The notes under the pieces are model-generated. The model saw only the letters and a list, made by a program, of their open reading frames with translations. It had not been told where the DNA came from and did no database searches. Shown piece by piece: positions 1 through 6,868 of a stretch of DNA of 33,117 nucleotides. The DNA comes from Nocardia carnea (GTDB lineage Bacteria; Actinomycetota; Actinomycetes; Mycobacteriales; Mycobacteriaceae), in assembly GCF_029868855.1 (NCBI RefSeq), contig NZ_JARWOV010000121.1, positions 1 to 33,117 on the forward strand, written 5' to 3'. Made by a program: the position numbers and the translations under genes. Position 1 is the first letter of the stretch, and each line of letters opens with the position of its first letter.

Positions 1-295
1 ACACCCCCCAAACCCCTCCCCCCGGGGGGGGGTTCGGCCCCCCTCCTCCCCCCCCCCCCCCCCCCACCCCCCGCCCCCGCCCTCCTCCGGTGGTGGGCCC
101 CCGGGGCAGGGCAAGAGCCAACACCAAACACAAAGAACAAAAAGAAGACAAAGACAAAGAAGAGAAGAGAACCACAAAAGAGAAGAGGGGGGACCACAAA
201 GGAGGCGGCTTGGGAGGAGGGTCACCAGGGGGCGGAAGTAGCGATCCGGAGGGGGAGAGGGGGGACCACAAGAAGAGGATCGGGGCTAGGGCGGA
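1..295. other. Low-complexity contig edge
   Basis: Positions 1-90 are almost pure C and G homopolymer runs. Positions about 110-290 are a purine-rich, A-rich stretch on the plus strand, unlike the balanced high-GC coding DNA elsewhere in the window. A 16-bp direct repeat lies at 184-199 and 256-271 (AGAGGGGGGACCACAA). The open frame across 90-365 has Lys/Glu then Gly/Ser/Pro low-complexity composition and no recognisable domain, so no gene is called. The stretch could be a poorly resolved assembly end or a real repeat tract of the mobile element. The sequence alone does not decide between these. Confidence 0.6.
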
Positions 296-424
296 GTTGA
301 GTCCTACGGCTCAAAATCGGGACCCAGTGGCGAGATTGAGTCCCAAGTATCAGATTGATTCCTAGGACTAAAAACCGCCTCCTGCCAGCATATTTGGCGT
401 AGAATTGAGTCCTAGGAATCAATT
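296..424. repeat. Four copies of a CCTAGG-centred palindromic repeat
   Basis: Four related 21-bp units lie at 296-316, 335-355, 354-374 and 404-424. The best one (404-424) reads ATTGAGTCCTAGGAATCAA and is nearly a perfect palindrome, extending to 402-425. The others keep TTGA(G/T)TCC and parts of the central CCTAGG. The last copy ends just before the ribosome binding site of the SprT-like gene, so it could be an operator, or part of a recombination or replication site. Three more copies occur around the next two genes. Confidence 0.75.
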
Positions 425-441
425 CTGTGGGGAGGTTCCCG

Positions 442-1143
442 GTGAGTCAGGTAGCCGGTTCGATGGTCAAAGCAATCGAGAACGCGTGGGCAGGTCTACG
501 TGTGCAGCATCCCGATATCCCCGACGTGGTGGTCACGGTCGCCGCGGGGTCGGTCGGTCGGCGCGGTGTCCGGCTGGGCCGGTTCGGGCCGGACCGGTGG
601 ATGCACAACGGCGTATGGGTATCGGAGCTGTTCGTCGGCGGGGAAGGCTTCGCGTATGGCCCGCGGGAAGTGCTCGCGGTCCTGCTGCACGAGGCGGTCC
701 ACGGCATCGCCCGTACCCGCGGGATAAAGGACACCAGCCGCGGCGGCGCCTACCACAACAAACGGTACTTCGAGCTGGGCGGCGAGGTCGGACTCTCCGT
801 CGAACGCCAAGACGGACGCGGGTGGGCGCACACCAGCCTCCCTGACGCCACCGTCAACCGCTACCGCCGGGAAATCGACCTGATCGGCGCGTCCCTGGTC
901 GCGCACCGCCGCTCCGAACACGACGGGATCCCCGACCCGGTCACCACCAAGGGCGACGAGACGAGCGACGAGGAGAACACCGAGGAGACACCGGAGCGGA
1001 GCCCGAAGAACGGCCGCTCCCTGACCTGTCAATGCGACCCGGTCCGCCGGGTTCGAGCCCACCAGCGCACCATCGACGCCGGCCCGATCCTGTGCGGGGT
1101 GTGCCAGCACCCGTTCACCTGTGTAACCGAGACTGATTCCTAG
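442..1143 (+). CDS. SprT-like zinc metallopeptidase with C-terminal zinc ribbon
   Basis: This encodes a predicted SprT-like metalloprotease of 233 residues. The catalytic HEAVH motif (HExxH) is at about residues 83-87. A further His in AYHNKRYFELGGE at about 105 and the Glu at about 115 fit the region supplying the third zinc ligand. The C-terminus has a CxC...CxxC pair (about 196, 198, 218, 221) forming a zinc ribbon, as in SprT proteins. Between them lies an acidic, Thr/Glu-rich linker. GTG at 442 is preferred because GGGGAGG ends 6 nt upstream; GTG at 427 is in frame but overlaps that site. The stop codon lies inside a CCTAGG repeat. SprT-like proteins of this type are common on actinobacterial plasmids and integrative elements, but the substrate is unknown. 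Confidence 0.8.
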   Translation: MSQVAGSMVKAIENAWAGLRVQHPDIPDVVVTVAAGSVGRRGVRLGRFGPDRWMHNGVWVSELFVGGEGFAYGPREVLAVLLHEAVHGIARTRGIKDTSRGGAYHNKRYFELGGEVGLSVERQDGRGWAHTSLPDATVNRYRREIDLIGASLVAHRRSEHDGIPDPVTTKGDETSDEENTEETPERSPKNGRSLTCQCDPVRRVRAHQRTIDAGPILCGVCQHPFTCVTETDS

Positions 1144-1190
1144 CCATCAAAACAGCGGAAGATTGCGAATTTTGTTCCTAGGCTTCAATT
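1132..1190. repeat. Two further CCTAGG-centred repeats
   Basis: Copies lie at 1132-1152 (ACTGATTCCTAGCCATCAA) and 1170-1190 (TTTTGTTCCTAGGCTTCAA). The first overlaps the last codons and the stop of the SprT-like gene. The second sits inside a longer imperfect palindrome (1165-1195) with GCGAA and TTCGC at its ends. Between here and the next start there is also a short dyad, CGCTA-N6-TAGCG, at 1215-1230. Confidence 0.7.
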
Positions 1191-1257
1191 TTCGCCCGAT
1201 CAGGTCGCTCTTCACGCTACCGTTATAGCGAGTCGATCTATGTAGGGCGGGGGTTCC

Positions 1258-2373
1258 ATGGCCGCACCAGAGGACGAGTCGGCGTGCTACGCGACGGGGA
1301 TGGACACGGCGCTGGGCCGCTACGACGAATTAATCGACGTCCGGAATTCGGACACCTTCAATGCCTGGCGCAATACCCCCGGCCTGCGGTGCCTGGTCTG
1401 CCGACACCCGGTCGAGGCTTACCACTCTAGCCGTCAGCGCCCGTATGTCCGCCACGGCAAAGGCCATGCTGCCACTGGTAGTCCTCGCCAGAGGAAGACC
1501 GCCGACGAGACGTTCCTGCACTTCAAACTCAAGTACTGGGTCTGCGCCGAGCTCCAGGTCCACGGATCCTCCGACGCCCACGTCGAAACCCGTCTGGAGC
1601 GCCGCACCCCGGACGTGTTCGGCCATATCGACGGCCGCGGCTACGCCGTCGAAGTCCAGTGGTCTCCACTTGCCCATGCCGAAGCCTTGGCACGCACCCG
1701 AGACTTGTTGGCTGCCGGTGCCGACGAGGTTCTGTGGCTCACCCGCACCTGCGCCTGGGCGGAGAAGCTGCCGGTGCTCGGTGTCAAATCCTTCAGGGTC
1801 GCCGGGGACGACTACGAAGCCCATACCGGCTATCTCGCTCACCGCCCAAGGCTGGGGCTACGCCCAGCGCCGATCTCGATTCGCCATGCGCTGCGCTCCT
1901 GGACTGCCGGCGAGCTGGTGTGGGCACATCAAGACCACAAGAAAGCAGGGTGGGCCACCGTGACCGACTGGAAACTGCACACCCGCGCACAAGCCGACGA
2001 GATCCTGCAACGGAAGCGCCAGCTCTCCGCCGCACTGACAGAGCGGGACAACCTCAAACGGCAGCTACAGCATGCGCAGGCCGCCATCGACGACAACGCC
2101 GGCGCCCTGGATCATCAGGCCGCGGTCATCGACCAGCTGCACGAACGGAGCCGGAGGCTCGACGAGCGAATCAGCCGGCTCGACGAAACCCTCCAGCAGA
2201 CCCAGCAGGACAAAGAAGCCGAACAACGCCGACGCCTCGCTGCCGACCAGGCACTCGCAGAGCAGGAGCAACAGGTCAGCCGGCTCCGCGCCGCCCTTCA
2301 AGGGCGAATGGTGGTGATCAGCCTCCTGTGCATCCTCTGCGGGATCCTCCTGCTGGCCGTCCTACTGATCTGA
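1258..2373 (+). CDS. CoiA-like nuclease with coiled coil and C-terminal membrane anchor
   Basis: The N-terminal half (about residues 40-200 of 371) resembles the competence protein CoiA family. It has a CLVC pair at 45-48, then ADETFLHFKLKYWV, then a PD-(D/E)xK-like nuclease core with Asp119 (RTPDV) and Glu132-Val-Gln134 (VEVQ). Residues about 245-345 are rich in Gln, Glu, Arg and Leu and should form a long coiled coil. The last ~22 residues (MVVISLLCILCGILLLAVLLI) are a single hydrophobic segment ending at the C-terminus, like a tail anchor. The family is linked to DNA processing, but the membrane anchor is unusual and suggests action at the inner membrane, for instance on incoming DNA. That role is inference. 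Start ATG 1258 follows a G-rich site. An ATG at 1300 is an alternative. Confidence 0.7.
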   Translation: MAAPEDESACYATGMDTALGRYDELIDVRNSDTFNAWRNTPGLRCLVCRHPVEAYHSSRQRPYVRHGKGHAATGSPRQRKTADETFLHFKLKYWVCAELQVHGSSDAHVETRLERRTPDVFGHIDGRGYAVEVQWSPLAHAEALARTRDLLAAGADEVLWLTRTCAWAEKLPVLGVKSFRVAGDDYEAHTGYLAHRPRLGLRPAPISIRHALRSWTAGELVWAHQDHKKAGWATVTDWKLHTRAQADEILQRKRQLSAALTERDNLKRQLQHAQAAIDDNAGALDHQAAVIDQLHERSRRLDERISRLDETLQQTQQDKEAEQRRRLAADQALAEQEQQVSRLRAALQGRMVVISLLCILCGILLLAVLLI

Positions 2374-2374
2374 G

Positions 2375-2395
2375 ATTGACCCCTAGAGTGCGAAC
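2375..2395. repeat. Seventh, degenerate CCTAGG-type repeat
   Basis: ATTGACCCCTAGAGTGCGAA begins 2 bp after the stop of the CoiA-like gene and spans the 9-bp gap to the convergent zinc-ribbon gene. The left half matches the other copies; the right half is degenerate. Confidence 0.5.
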
Positions 2396-2793
2396 GGTTC
2401 ACCACACACGAGGCAATGAAAAGGTCCCCTGAGTTCCTCTGGCACCTTTATAGGCTCGTGGTCGTGACACGGGGAAGCCACGATCTGCATGTCGTTGGGG
2501 TCGGTAAGCGCGGGTGGTGCACTCTTGACCTGGTCGATGGTCAGCCCGGTCTCGCTTGCCAGCTGCCGGAGAATCTCCGGTGTTGCGGAGTCTCGCGCGT
2601 ACTCAAGTTGCTGTTCTGTGAACCAGGAATCGGGGGAGGCTGACTGGCCGCACAGCGGACAGAAGTAGACCTCTGGGGAAGCATCCGGTTCGCTACCGTC
2701 CACAGGACCGAGATGCCATTTGAACTGCGCGTTGCAATGGGGGCACTCGCGCCGCAGGAAGCCGTCCTGGTCGACGGGAATAGAGACGTACAT
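2383..2793 (-). CDS. Zinc-ribbon protein paired with the TIR-like gene
   Basis: This protein of 136 residues is not a family I can name. It contains CPHC near residue 18, CPLCG near 46, and CLVCG near 129. This gives paired CxxC knuckles at both ends plus a Cys/His pair in the middle. The first two knuckles form a likely zinc ribbon. There is no membrane segment or signal peptide. It starts 4 bp after the stop of the TIR-like gene on the same strand, so the two are almost certainly cotranscribed. It may be a partner, sensor or nucleic-acid-binding component of the module; that is inference from the tight spacing. Confidence 0.65.
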   Translation of the reverse strand: MYVSIPVDQDGFLRRECPHCNAQFKWHLGPVDGSEPDASPEVYFCPLCGQSASPDSWFTEQQLEYARDSATPEILRQLASETGLTIDQVKSAPPALTDPNDMQIVASPCHDHEPIKVPEELRGPFHCLVCGEPFAL

Positions 2794-2797
2794 GGCC

Positions 2798-3727
2798 CTA
2801 CACCGCCCCGAGACTGACGAAAAGTTCCTGCTTGATCGGAGTGCCTTCGGCGGTCTTGCCTACGGCCTTGATGGTCAGGTGCGTTTGGCGGTCGCCCCAA
2901 CCCTTGTTGCCGAGGAAATCGAGAACGGCAACTGGCTTTCCGGCGGGAAGCTTCGGAATCGGCAATGCGCCGTTGCTCCGTAGGTCTCCACGACCACCAC
3001 TGGGAAGGTCGACCACGTTTAGGTCATAGACGTCACCGGGCCCGTGGTTGACGATCTCGATCACGCCGATTTTGTTTCCACCGCGGTCGATATAGCGTGC
3101 GTCAAGCCGTGGCTCTCGCGGTCCTTGTTGCTGCGGGATCTTCTTTCCGATTGGTAATCCGTTCCCAGGTCCGGCGGGGGGAGTCAGATCGCCTGCGGTA
3201 TGCCAGTCCGTTCCGATCAGATCCACGGAGCATCCAGCGATTCGAAGTTTAGAAGCCAGCATCTGGCGCTTCCCGACAGAGTTATCCAACCGGACAGTGT
3301 GCCGACCATGAATGTCGCTGAACCCTTTTACATCTCCGAACTCGACGATCACCGTCCGTTCGGGGGATCGACCCATCGCCATCCCCGCCTCATACAGCAC
3401 ATTCGGACGCGGCTGGGGTTGGGGACTTGTTTCGGGGTCATCTGGATCATCACACAGTCGGCTGTCGAGGTACGCGATGTCGTCTGGAGTCTGGAGGACA
3501 ACAACTGCTTGGGCTTGCGCAAAAGCCGCGTTCAAGACATCCCCGATGTATGGAGAGGCTGTTCCTGTCATCTCCAGTGCTCGTGCCCACTCGATGGGCT
3601 GTAGGCCGATGGATCGCAGGAACTCGAATACTGCTCGGCGCGCGGGATCGTTCCGTCCATGGATGACGAAAACCTGTTTGGAGTCGGGCTCTGATCCTGG
3701 ACTTGGTGCGGGGGAGCTTTCTGTCAT
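2798..3727 (-). CDS. TIR-like domain protein with C-terminal beta domain (candidate effector)
   Basis: The protein has 309 residues. Residues about 18-175 match the TIR-like nucleotide-binding fold found in CBASS and Pycsar effectors: QVFVIHGRND opens strand one, WARALEMTG follows, and RPNVLYEAGMAMG carries the conserved Glu113 expected at the NAD-cleaving site. Residues about 205-309 form a separate region with alternating hydrophobic strands (IEIVNHGPGDVYDLNVVDLP), compatible with an Ig-like or CARDB-like beta sandwich. The first 17 residues are Ser/Pro-rich. ATG 3727 has GGAG about 10 nt upstream. Family members that degrade NAD cause abortive infection. No cyclase gene is visible beside it, so the trigger is unknown. 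The neighbouring DUF4231 membrane protein supports a defence role. Confidence 0.75.
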   Translation of the reverse strand: MTESSPAPSPGSEPDSKQVFVIHGRNDPARRAVFEFLRSIGLQPIEWARALEMTGTASPYIGDVLNAAFAQAQAVVVLQTPDDIAYLDSRLCDDPDDPETSPQPQPRPNVLYEAGMAMGRSPERTVIVEFGDVKGFSDIHGRHTVRLDNSVGKRQMLASKLRIAGCSVDLIGTDWHTAGDLTPPAGPGNGLPIGKKIPQQQGPREPRLDARYIDRGGNKIGVIEIVNHGPGDVYDLNVVDLPSGGRGDLRSNGALPIPKLPAGKPVAVLDFLGNKGWGDRQTHLTIKAVGKTAEGTPIKQELFVSLGAV

Positions 3728-3866
3728 GGCTGCTTCTCCGTGTGGCTATGCAGGAGGCGTTCGAGTTCCTGGCCCGGGATGGCTGGTCGTGCTGAACGTG
3801 TCCTTGCGAGTGGTTGCGCCGCAGTGATCCACAGCACAAACCGGTATCGGCGTGGGGAGAAGATCG

Positions 3867-4349
3867 TTACCTCGGTTCGGGAGCGAGAGGTGCCTCTCGC
3901 GTCCTGGGTGTCTGTTCGATCTCGCTGTATCGGTTAGCGGCCCAATCGCCGGTCTCTCTCTCGATGATTGAGGAGACACGTTCGGCTAGGGTCCTTCGAC
4001 GATCCTCCCCGACGTACGGGCCGACCTGAGCCATATACAGGAAGCTTTCGTTCTTGAGCGTCTCGGCCGCTGCTCGCCAGCGCAGCCAGTTGCTATGCCA
4101 CTGAAAGAGCTGCTGCGCGCCTTCGGCCGCAATGGGGACCGCAGCAACGAGGGCGGTTACCCATCCTGTGGCGCCGGCGGCGGCAAGCACAGGTATGACG
4201 GCCCCTACAACGATCTGGACTAGCTTGACCGACTTGTATGCGTTCTTGGCCGAGTTAGATCGAGTCCTGTAGTAGTCAAGTTGATCTTCCAGGCGACGCC
4301 ACACCACATCTTCGGTCGACGGGCCTTCTCTCGATTCCTCCACGGCCAA
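3867..4349 (-). CDS. DUF4231 (SLATT-like) membrane protein
   Basis: This encodes a protein of about 160 residues with the DUF4231 pattern. WRRLEDQLDYYRTRS (about 17-31) is followed by two hydrophobic helices (about 42-60 and 63-79), then the conserved QLFQWHSNWLRWRAAAETLKN and FLYMAQVGPY. DUF4231 is related to SLATT proteins, two-helix membrane proteins predicted as pore-forming effectors in nucleotide-dependent conflict systems. Start is either TTG 4349 or GTG 4343; no ATG fits the frame before the conserved region. It is the first gene of a minus-strand group with the TIR-like gene 139 bp downstream. Between them I see no further gene. Confidence 0.75.
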   Translation of the reverse strand: MAVEESREGPSTEDVVWRRLEDQLDYYRTRSNSAKNAYKSVKLVQIVVGAVIPVLAAAGATGWVTALVAAVPIAAEGAQQLFQWHSNWLRWRAAAETLKNESFLYMAQVGPYVGEDRRRTLAERVSSIIERETGDWAANRYSEIEQTPRTREAPLAPEPR

Positions 4350-4482
4350 ACAGATAGCACGTCGAACTCTCGTAGCCCCATGCTTATGGCCGTCTCTTCG
4401 AACGTGCGAGCAATTGTCTGCCCCACGAACTCGGCGTGGGCAGCCATGTGGGGTTGGTTTTCTCTCTTACCTGGCATTTTTC

Positions 4483-4527
4483 TGGTGGGCGCAGACGGGC
4501 TCGAACCGCCGACCGCTGGTGTGTAAA
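4483..4527 (-). other. 3' half of a tRNA-Val (UAC), probable attachment-site scar
   Basis: On the minus strand this 45-bp stretch reads as anticodon loop TTTACAC, 3' anticodon stem ACCAG, variable loop, a complete T-arm (GGCGG-TTCGAGC-CCGTC), acceptor strand TGCGCCC, discriminator A and an encoded CCA. The 5' half (acceptor, D-arm and 5' anticodon stem) is absent: upstream bases do not pair with it. Such anticodon-loop-to-CCA fragments are what tyrosine-integrase elements leave at the far end after inserting into a tRNA gene. It cannot make a functional tRNA. Confidence 0.7.
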
Positions 4528-4883
4528 GACCGATCCGGAGCGGCCGGCCAGCCGAATCCGCGCACGCTGACTGTGTCAGTCTCTCGTAGCCCGAGTGCGA
4601 CGAATCGTGGCTGCGCGGCAGTGGCATATGGCGGTGTACGACTTCAGTTTCCTCGCCATGGAGGAGAGTCCAGAGCAAGAGGAGTTCCTGGGGCAGTTCC
4701 GGGTCCTGGGTACTCTTCGCGATGAGTTCTATGCCTGTGCGCGTACTCACCTGGGGGGTGGGCAGAGTCATCCGGCGCGGCGAGGGCGACAACTGGCCTC
4801 CTCCGTACGTCAACTCGCGCGTTTCAATGCGGTCAGGGAAGGCGGAGACGAGCCGATCGCTCCTGAGGAAGTGGGTGTCGCAG
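4528..4883. other. No gene recognised
   Basis: This stretch of about 350 bp has frames open on both strands, but their translations show no domain and one of them runs straight through the tRNA fragment. Composition is less GC-biased than the chromosome to the right. I see no convincing gene. Confidence 0.5.
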
Positions 4884-4974
4884 ACCAATAGATTATGAGA
4901 AAATACTCTCTGGCCAGCAGGTTCTTTGCTGGTTGGTACATCGCTGACAGTGATTGAACTCATAATCCATTGGT
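4884..4974. repeat. 91-bp inverted-repeat element with internal hairpin
   Basis: The ends are 16-bp inverted repeats with one mismatch: ACCAATAGATTATGAG at 4884-4899 and CTCATAATCCATTGGT at 4959-4974. Inside them is a 6-bp stem, CCAGCA at 4914-4919 and TGCTGG at 4927-4932. The arms are AT-rich. It lies between the tRNA scar and the integrase gene. It could be a miniature transposable element, a structured RNA or a recombination site. Confidence 0.6.
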
Positions 4975-5036
4975 GCCGGCCGTTGGGATGGGAGGGCTTG
5001 AGATCGAGGCTTGTCGAGCCCGTGGCCCAGAACCAC

Positions 5037-5060
5037 CTCGACTGATGAACAGCAGTCGAG
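5037..5060 (-). terminator. Hairpin behind the integrase gene
   Basis: A perfect 8-bp stem (CTCGACTG at 5037-5044 and CAGTCGAG at 5053-5060) with an 8-nt loop lies 17 bp after the integrase stop. There is no clear U-tract, as is common in actinobacteria. Confidence 0.5.
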
Positions 5061-5077
5061 AGGCCGAGAACCCTATG

Positions 5078-6523
5078 TCAGCGCGGCCCTTTGAATTCGA
5101 AGACCGAGTCATATTCGTTCCAGTCGATGCGGACTCCTTCGGGCTTGAAGCCAGGTCCTCCGCGGGCTGGGAGGATCGTGACTCGTATACCGAGAGCGCT
5201 CAGCACCGCGATCTGCTGGGTGACGACGAGACCGTCCCAGACCTGGCGGGCATCGCTGGTAGTGATTTGTGACAGCAGTGCGCCATCTAGGCCAGCAGCG
5301 GTCCGAGTCGCGTCAGCTTCGGCCGCGGCGAGCTCCGGCTTGAGCTTCGCAGTGATGCGCGACAGTTGCTGCGCGTCAATGGCCCCATCGGCGAAAGCGT
5401 CCGCCGCGCTGTCCAGCCGGGACCGGATGGCATCTGCCCGGAAGCGGGCTTCTTGGCCGGCAGTGTCGTCTCGGGCGAACAGGTCACGTGCGTCAGGTTG
5501 CGTCAACCTCGTGCAGACGACCTGTGCAACGAACTCATCGACCCATTCGACTCGTCGACCGACGCATCCGCGACCTGTCGGGCAGGCGTATAGCACGTGA
5601 GGGCCTCCGCGGTTGACGACTCGCAGGGTGGAGCCACACACGCCGCATCGACCGATCCCGAAGGACAGCAGGTGTCGCCGGGCTCCGCTCTTCGTCGCCG
5701 AACGGCCAGGAGCGGTAAGCAAGGCTGTTACACGGTCGTGGTCGTTGCGATCCACGATCGACGGCCAGGCGGCCGGGTACTCCTGGCCGCGGTGCGTCCT
5801 GACCGAGATATTCATCTTGCGCAGAGCTAACTTCCGGACCGTTGACGACATCCAGTGCCCTTTGCCCTGGGGCGTGGGGATGCCTTCTTCATTCAGGCGC
5901 TTGACGATGGCTTTCAGCGATATGCCGGCCAGTAGATCCGCGACGATCCCGCGGACGACTTGTGCCGCTTCCGGATCTTCGATGTCTTCCCAGCTCAGTA
6001 CGTTGCCCGAAGTGTCCTGGTGGTAGACGCGCCGCCACCCGTAAGCGACATGCCCGTTGGCGCGGCCTTCCTCGGCGCGCTGCTGTGCAGCACGGGCGAT
6101 CCGCTCGCCTTTGATCTCCGACTCCGCCGTGTCGAACTCGCCGAGCACTCCGGCATACATCCGGCCGGCGGCAGATGTCAGGTCGATATCCGAGCCCTTG
6201 ACGAGCGCGATGCCTACACGGGCCTTCGACAGAACGTCGATGGCATGGGCGCGTTCACGCCGGTTCCGCCAAAGGCGCGATAGGCCGTACGCAACGATAT
6301 GGTCGAACTCGCCGCGCATGGCCGCTTCGAGCATGGCCTCGTAGTCCTTGCGGTGCTTGTTCCCCTTCAACGCCGAGATGTCGTTGTCGGTGTATACCTG
6401 CACGACTTCCCATCCTCGGGACTCTGCGAGGCGGATCGAGTCCTCACGTTGACGCGCGATGCCCTTCTCGGTGCTCCGCGGATCCTCGGAGATTCGACAG
6501 TAAACAGCCGCCCTACCTGCCAT
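5078..6523 (-). CDS. Large serine recombinase (phage/element integrase)
   Basis: The 481-residue length and domain order fit phiRv1/Bxb1-type integrases. The resolvase catalytic domain is at about 4-145, with nucleophile Ser12 in AVYCRISED, RQ at 24-25, and the conserved AYGLSRLWRN and GEFDTAESE blocks. A recombinase domain spans about 155-275, then a zinc ribbon with Cys293, 296, 314 and 320. A charged, Ala-rich coiled-coil stretch follows (about 355-420), then a C-terminal tail. The enzyme would catalyse attP x attB recombination. ATG 6523 is preceded by a TAACAT box 6 nt upstream on the minus strand, possibly a leaderless promoter. The gene starts about 20 bp from the broken MBL hydrolase, as expected for an integrase next to its attachment site. 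No excision factor or phage structural gene is visible. Confidence 0.9.
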   Translation of the reverse strand: MAGRAAVYCRISEDPRSTEKGIARQREDSIRLAESRGWEVVQVYTDNDISALKGNKHRKDYEAMLEAAMRGEFDHIVAYGLSRLWRNRRERAHAIDVLSKARVGIALVKGSDIDLTSAAGRMYAGVLGEFDTAESEIKGERIARAAQQRAEEGRANGHVAYGWRRVYHQDTSGNVLSWEDIEDPEAAQVVRGIVADLLAGISLKAIVKRLNEEGIPTPQGKGHWMSSTVRKLALRKMNISVRTHRGQEYPAAWPSIVDRNDHDRVTALLTAPGRSATKSGARRHLLSFGIGRCGVCGSTLRVVNRGGPHVLYACPTGRGCVGRRVEWVDEFVAQVVCTRLTQPDARDLFARDDTAGQEARFRADAIRSRLDSAADAFADGAIDAQQLSRITAKLKPELAAAEADATRTAAGLDGALLSQITTSDARQVWDGLVVTQQIAVLSALGIRVTILPARGGPGFKPEGVRIDWNEYDSVFEFKGPR

Positions 6524-6535
6524 GATGCTATGTTA

Positions 6536-6580
6536 CCCGCTGAGAGCCCTCCGTATTTCCGGGCGGAATCGGAAAGACTT
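6536..6580. other. Probable integrase attachment-site junction (attL/attR)
   Basis: Homology to MBL-fold hydrolases begins in this stretch (FPGGIGKTW, from about 6556) and continues to the gene's stop. To the left, the frame reaches a stop at 6541-6543 and then the integrase 5' region. Serine integrases act next to their own gene, so the crossover most likely lies here. The exact core dinucleotide cannot be fixed without the other junction, which is outside the window. Confidence 0.5.
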
Positions 6581-6738
6581 GGCGCCCGGAGGATTTCACG
6601 ACCCTGCTCGACGGTGTGACCACCAAATTATTCGATCGCTACGGCGACGATACCGTCGTCTACCCAGGCCATGGCGATGACACCAGCCTCGGTGCCGAAC
6701 GTTCGCAACTGGCGGAGTGGCGGAACCGAGGCTGGTAG
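6544..6738 (+). pseudogene. 3' fragment of an MBL-fold hydrolase gene
   Basis: The 64-codon open frame ends with the characteristic C-terminus of a metallo-beta-lactamase-fold hydrolase: FPGGIGKTW, PEDFTTLLDGVTTKLFD, then VVYPGHGDDTSLGAER and AEWRNRGW before the stop. The His of YPGHGDDT is the last metal ligand of this fold. The rest of the protein, including the HxHxDH motif, is missing. The break coincides with the integrase flank, so the gene was most likely split by element insertion. The 5' part should lie at the other end of the element, beyond position 1. Confidence 0.8.
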
Positions 6739-6790
6739 CACGCGGACGTCCGGAGCCGGGTCGAGTCGTCGTGTTCGTACGCAGTACGGA

Positions 6791-6818
6791 GCTACATCCC
6801 CACAGTTGGGGATGTAGC
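6791..6818 (+). terminator. Perfect 11-bp hairpin behind the MBL fragment
   Basis: GCTACATCCCC (6791-6801) and GGGGATGTAGC (6808-6818) pair perfectly around a 6-nt loop, about 50 nt past the MBL stop. It could terminate that gene or act as an operator for the following gene, whose start is 50 nt away. Confidence 0.5.
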
Positions 6819-6868
6819 ACAGTGGGAACGGCCGTGGGTCGGATTGATGTGACTGAGGGTGGCAGTGC

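Noticed and set aside
90..365. 91-codon plus-strand frame at the contig edge
   Set aside because: Low-complexity Lys/Glu and Gly/Pro composition, no domain, and it runs through the CCTAGG repeats.
296..424. CRISPR array
   Set aside because: Repeats are palindromic, unevenly spaced (adjacent copies overlap by 2 bp), and diverged; there are no spacers of constant length and no cas genes.
2798..4349. A CBASS or Pycsar system
   Set aside because: No CD-NTase or cyclase gene is present within the visible part of the element, so the known names do not apply.
4483..4560. A complete tRNA gene on the minus strand
   Set aside because: Only the 3' half folds; bases upstream of the anticodon loop do not form the 5' acceptor, D-arm or anticodon stem.
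4220..4963. 247-codon minus-strand frame overlapping the DUF4231 gene
   Set aside because: It translates straight through the tRNA-Val fragment and lacks any domain; DUF4231 is the recognisable frame.
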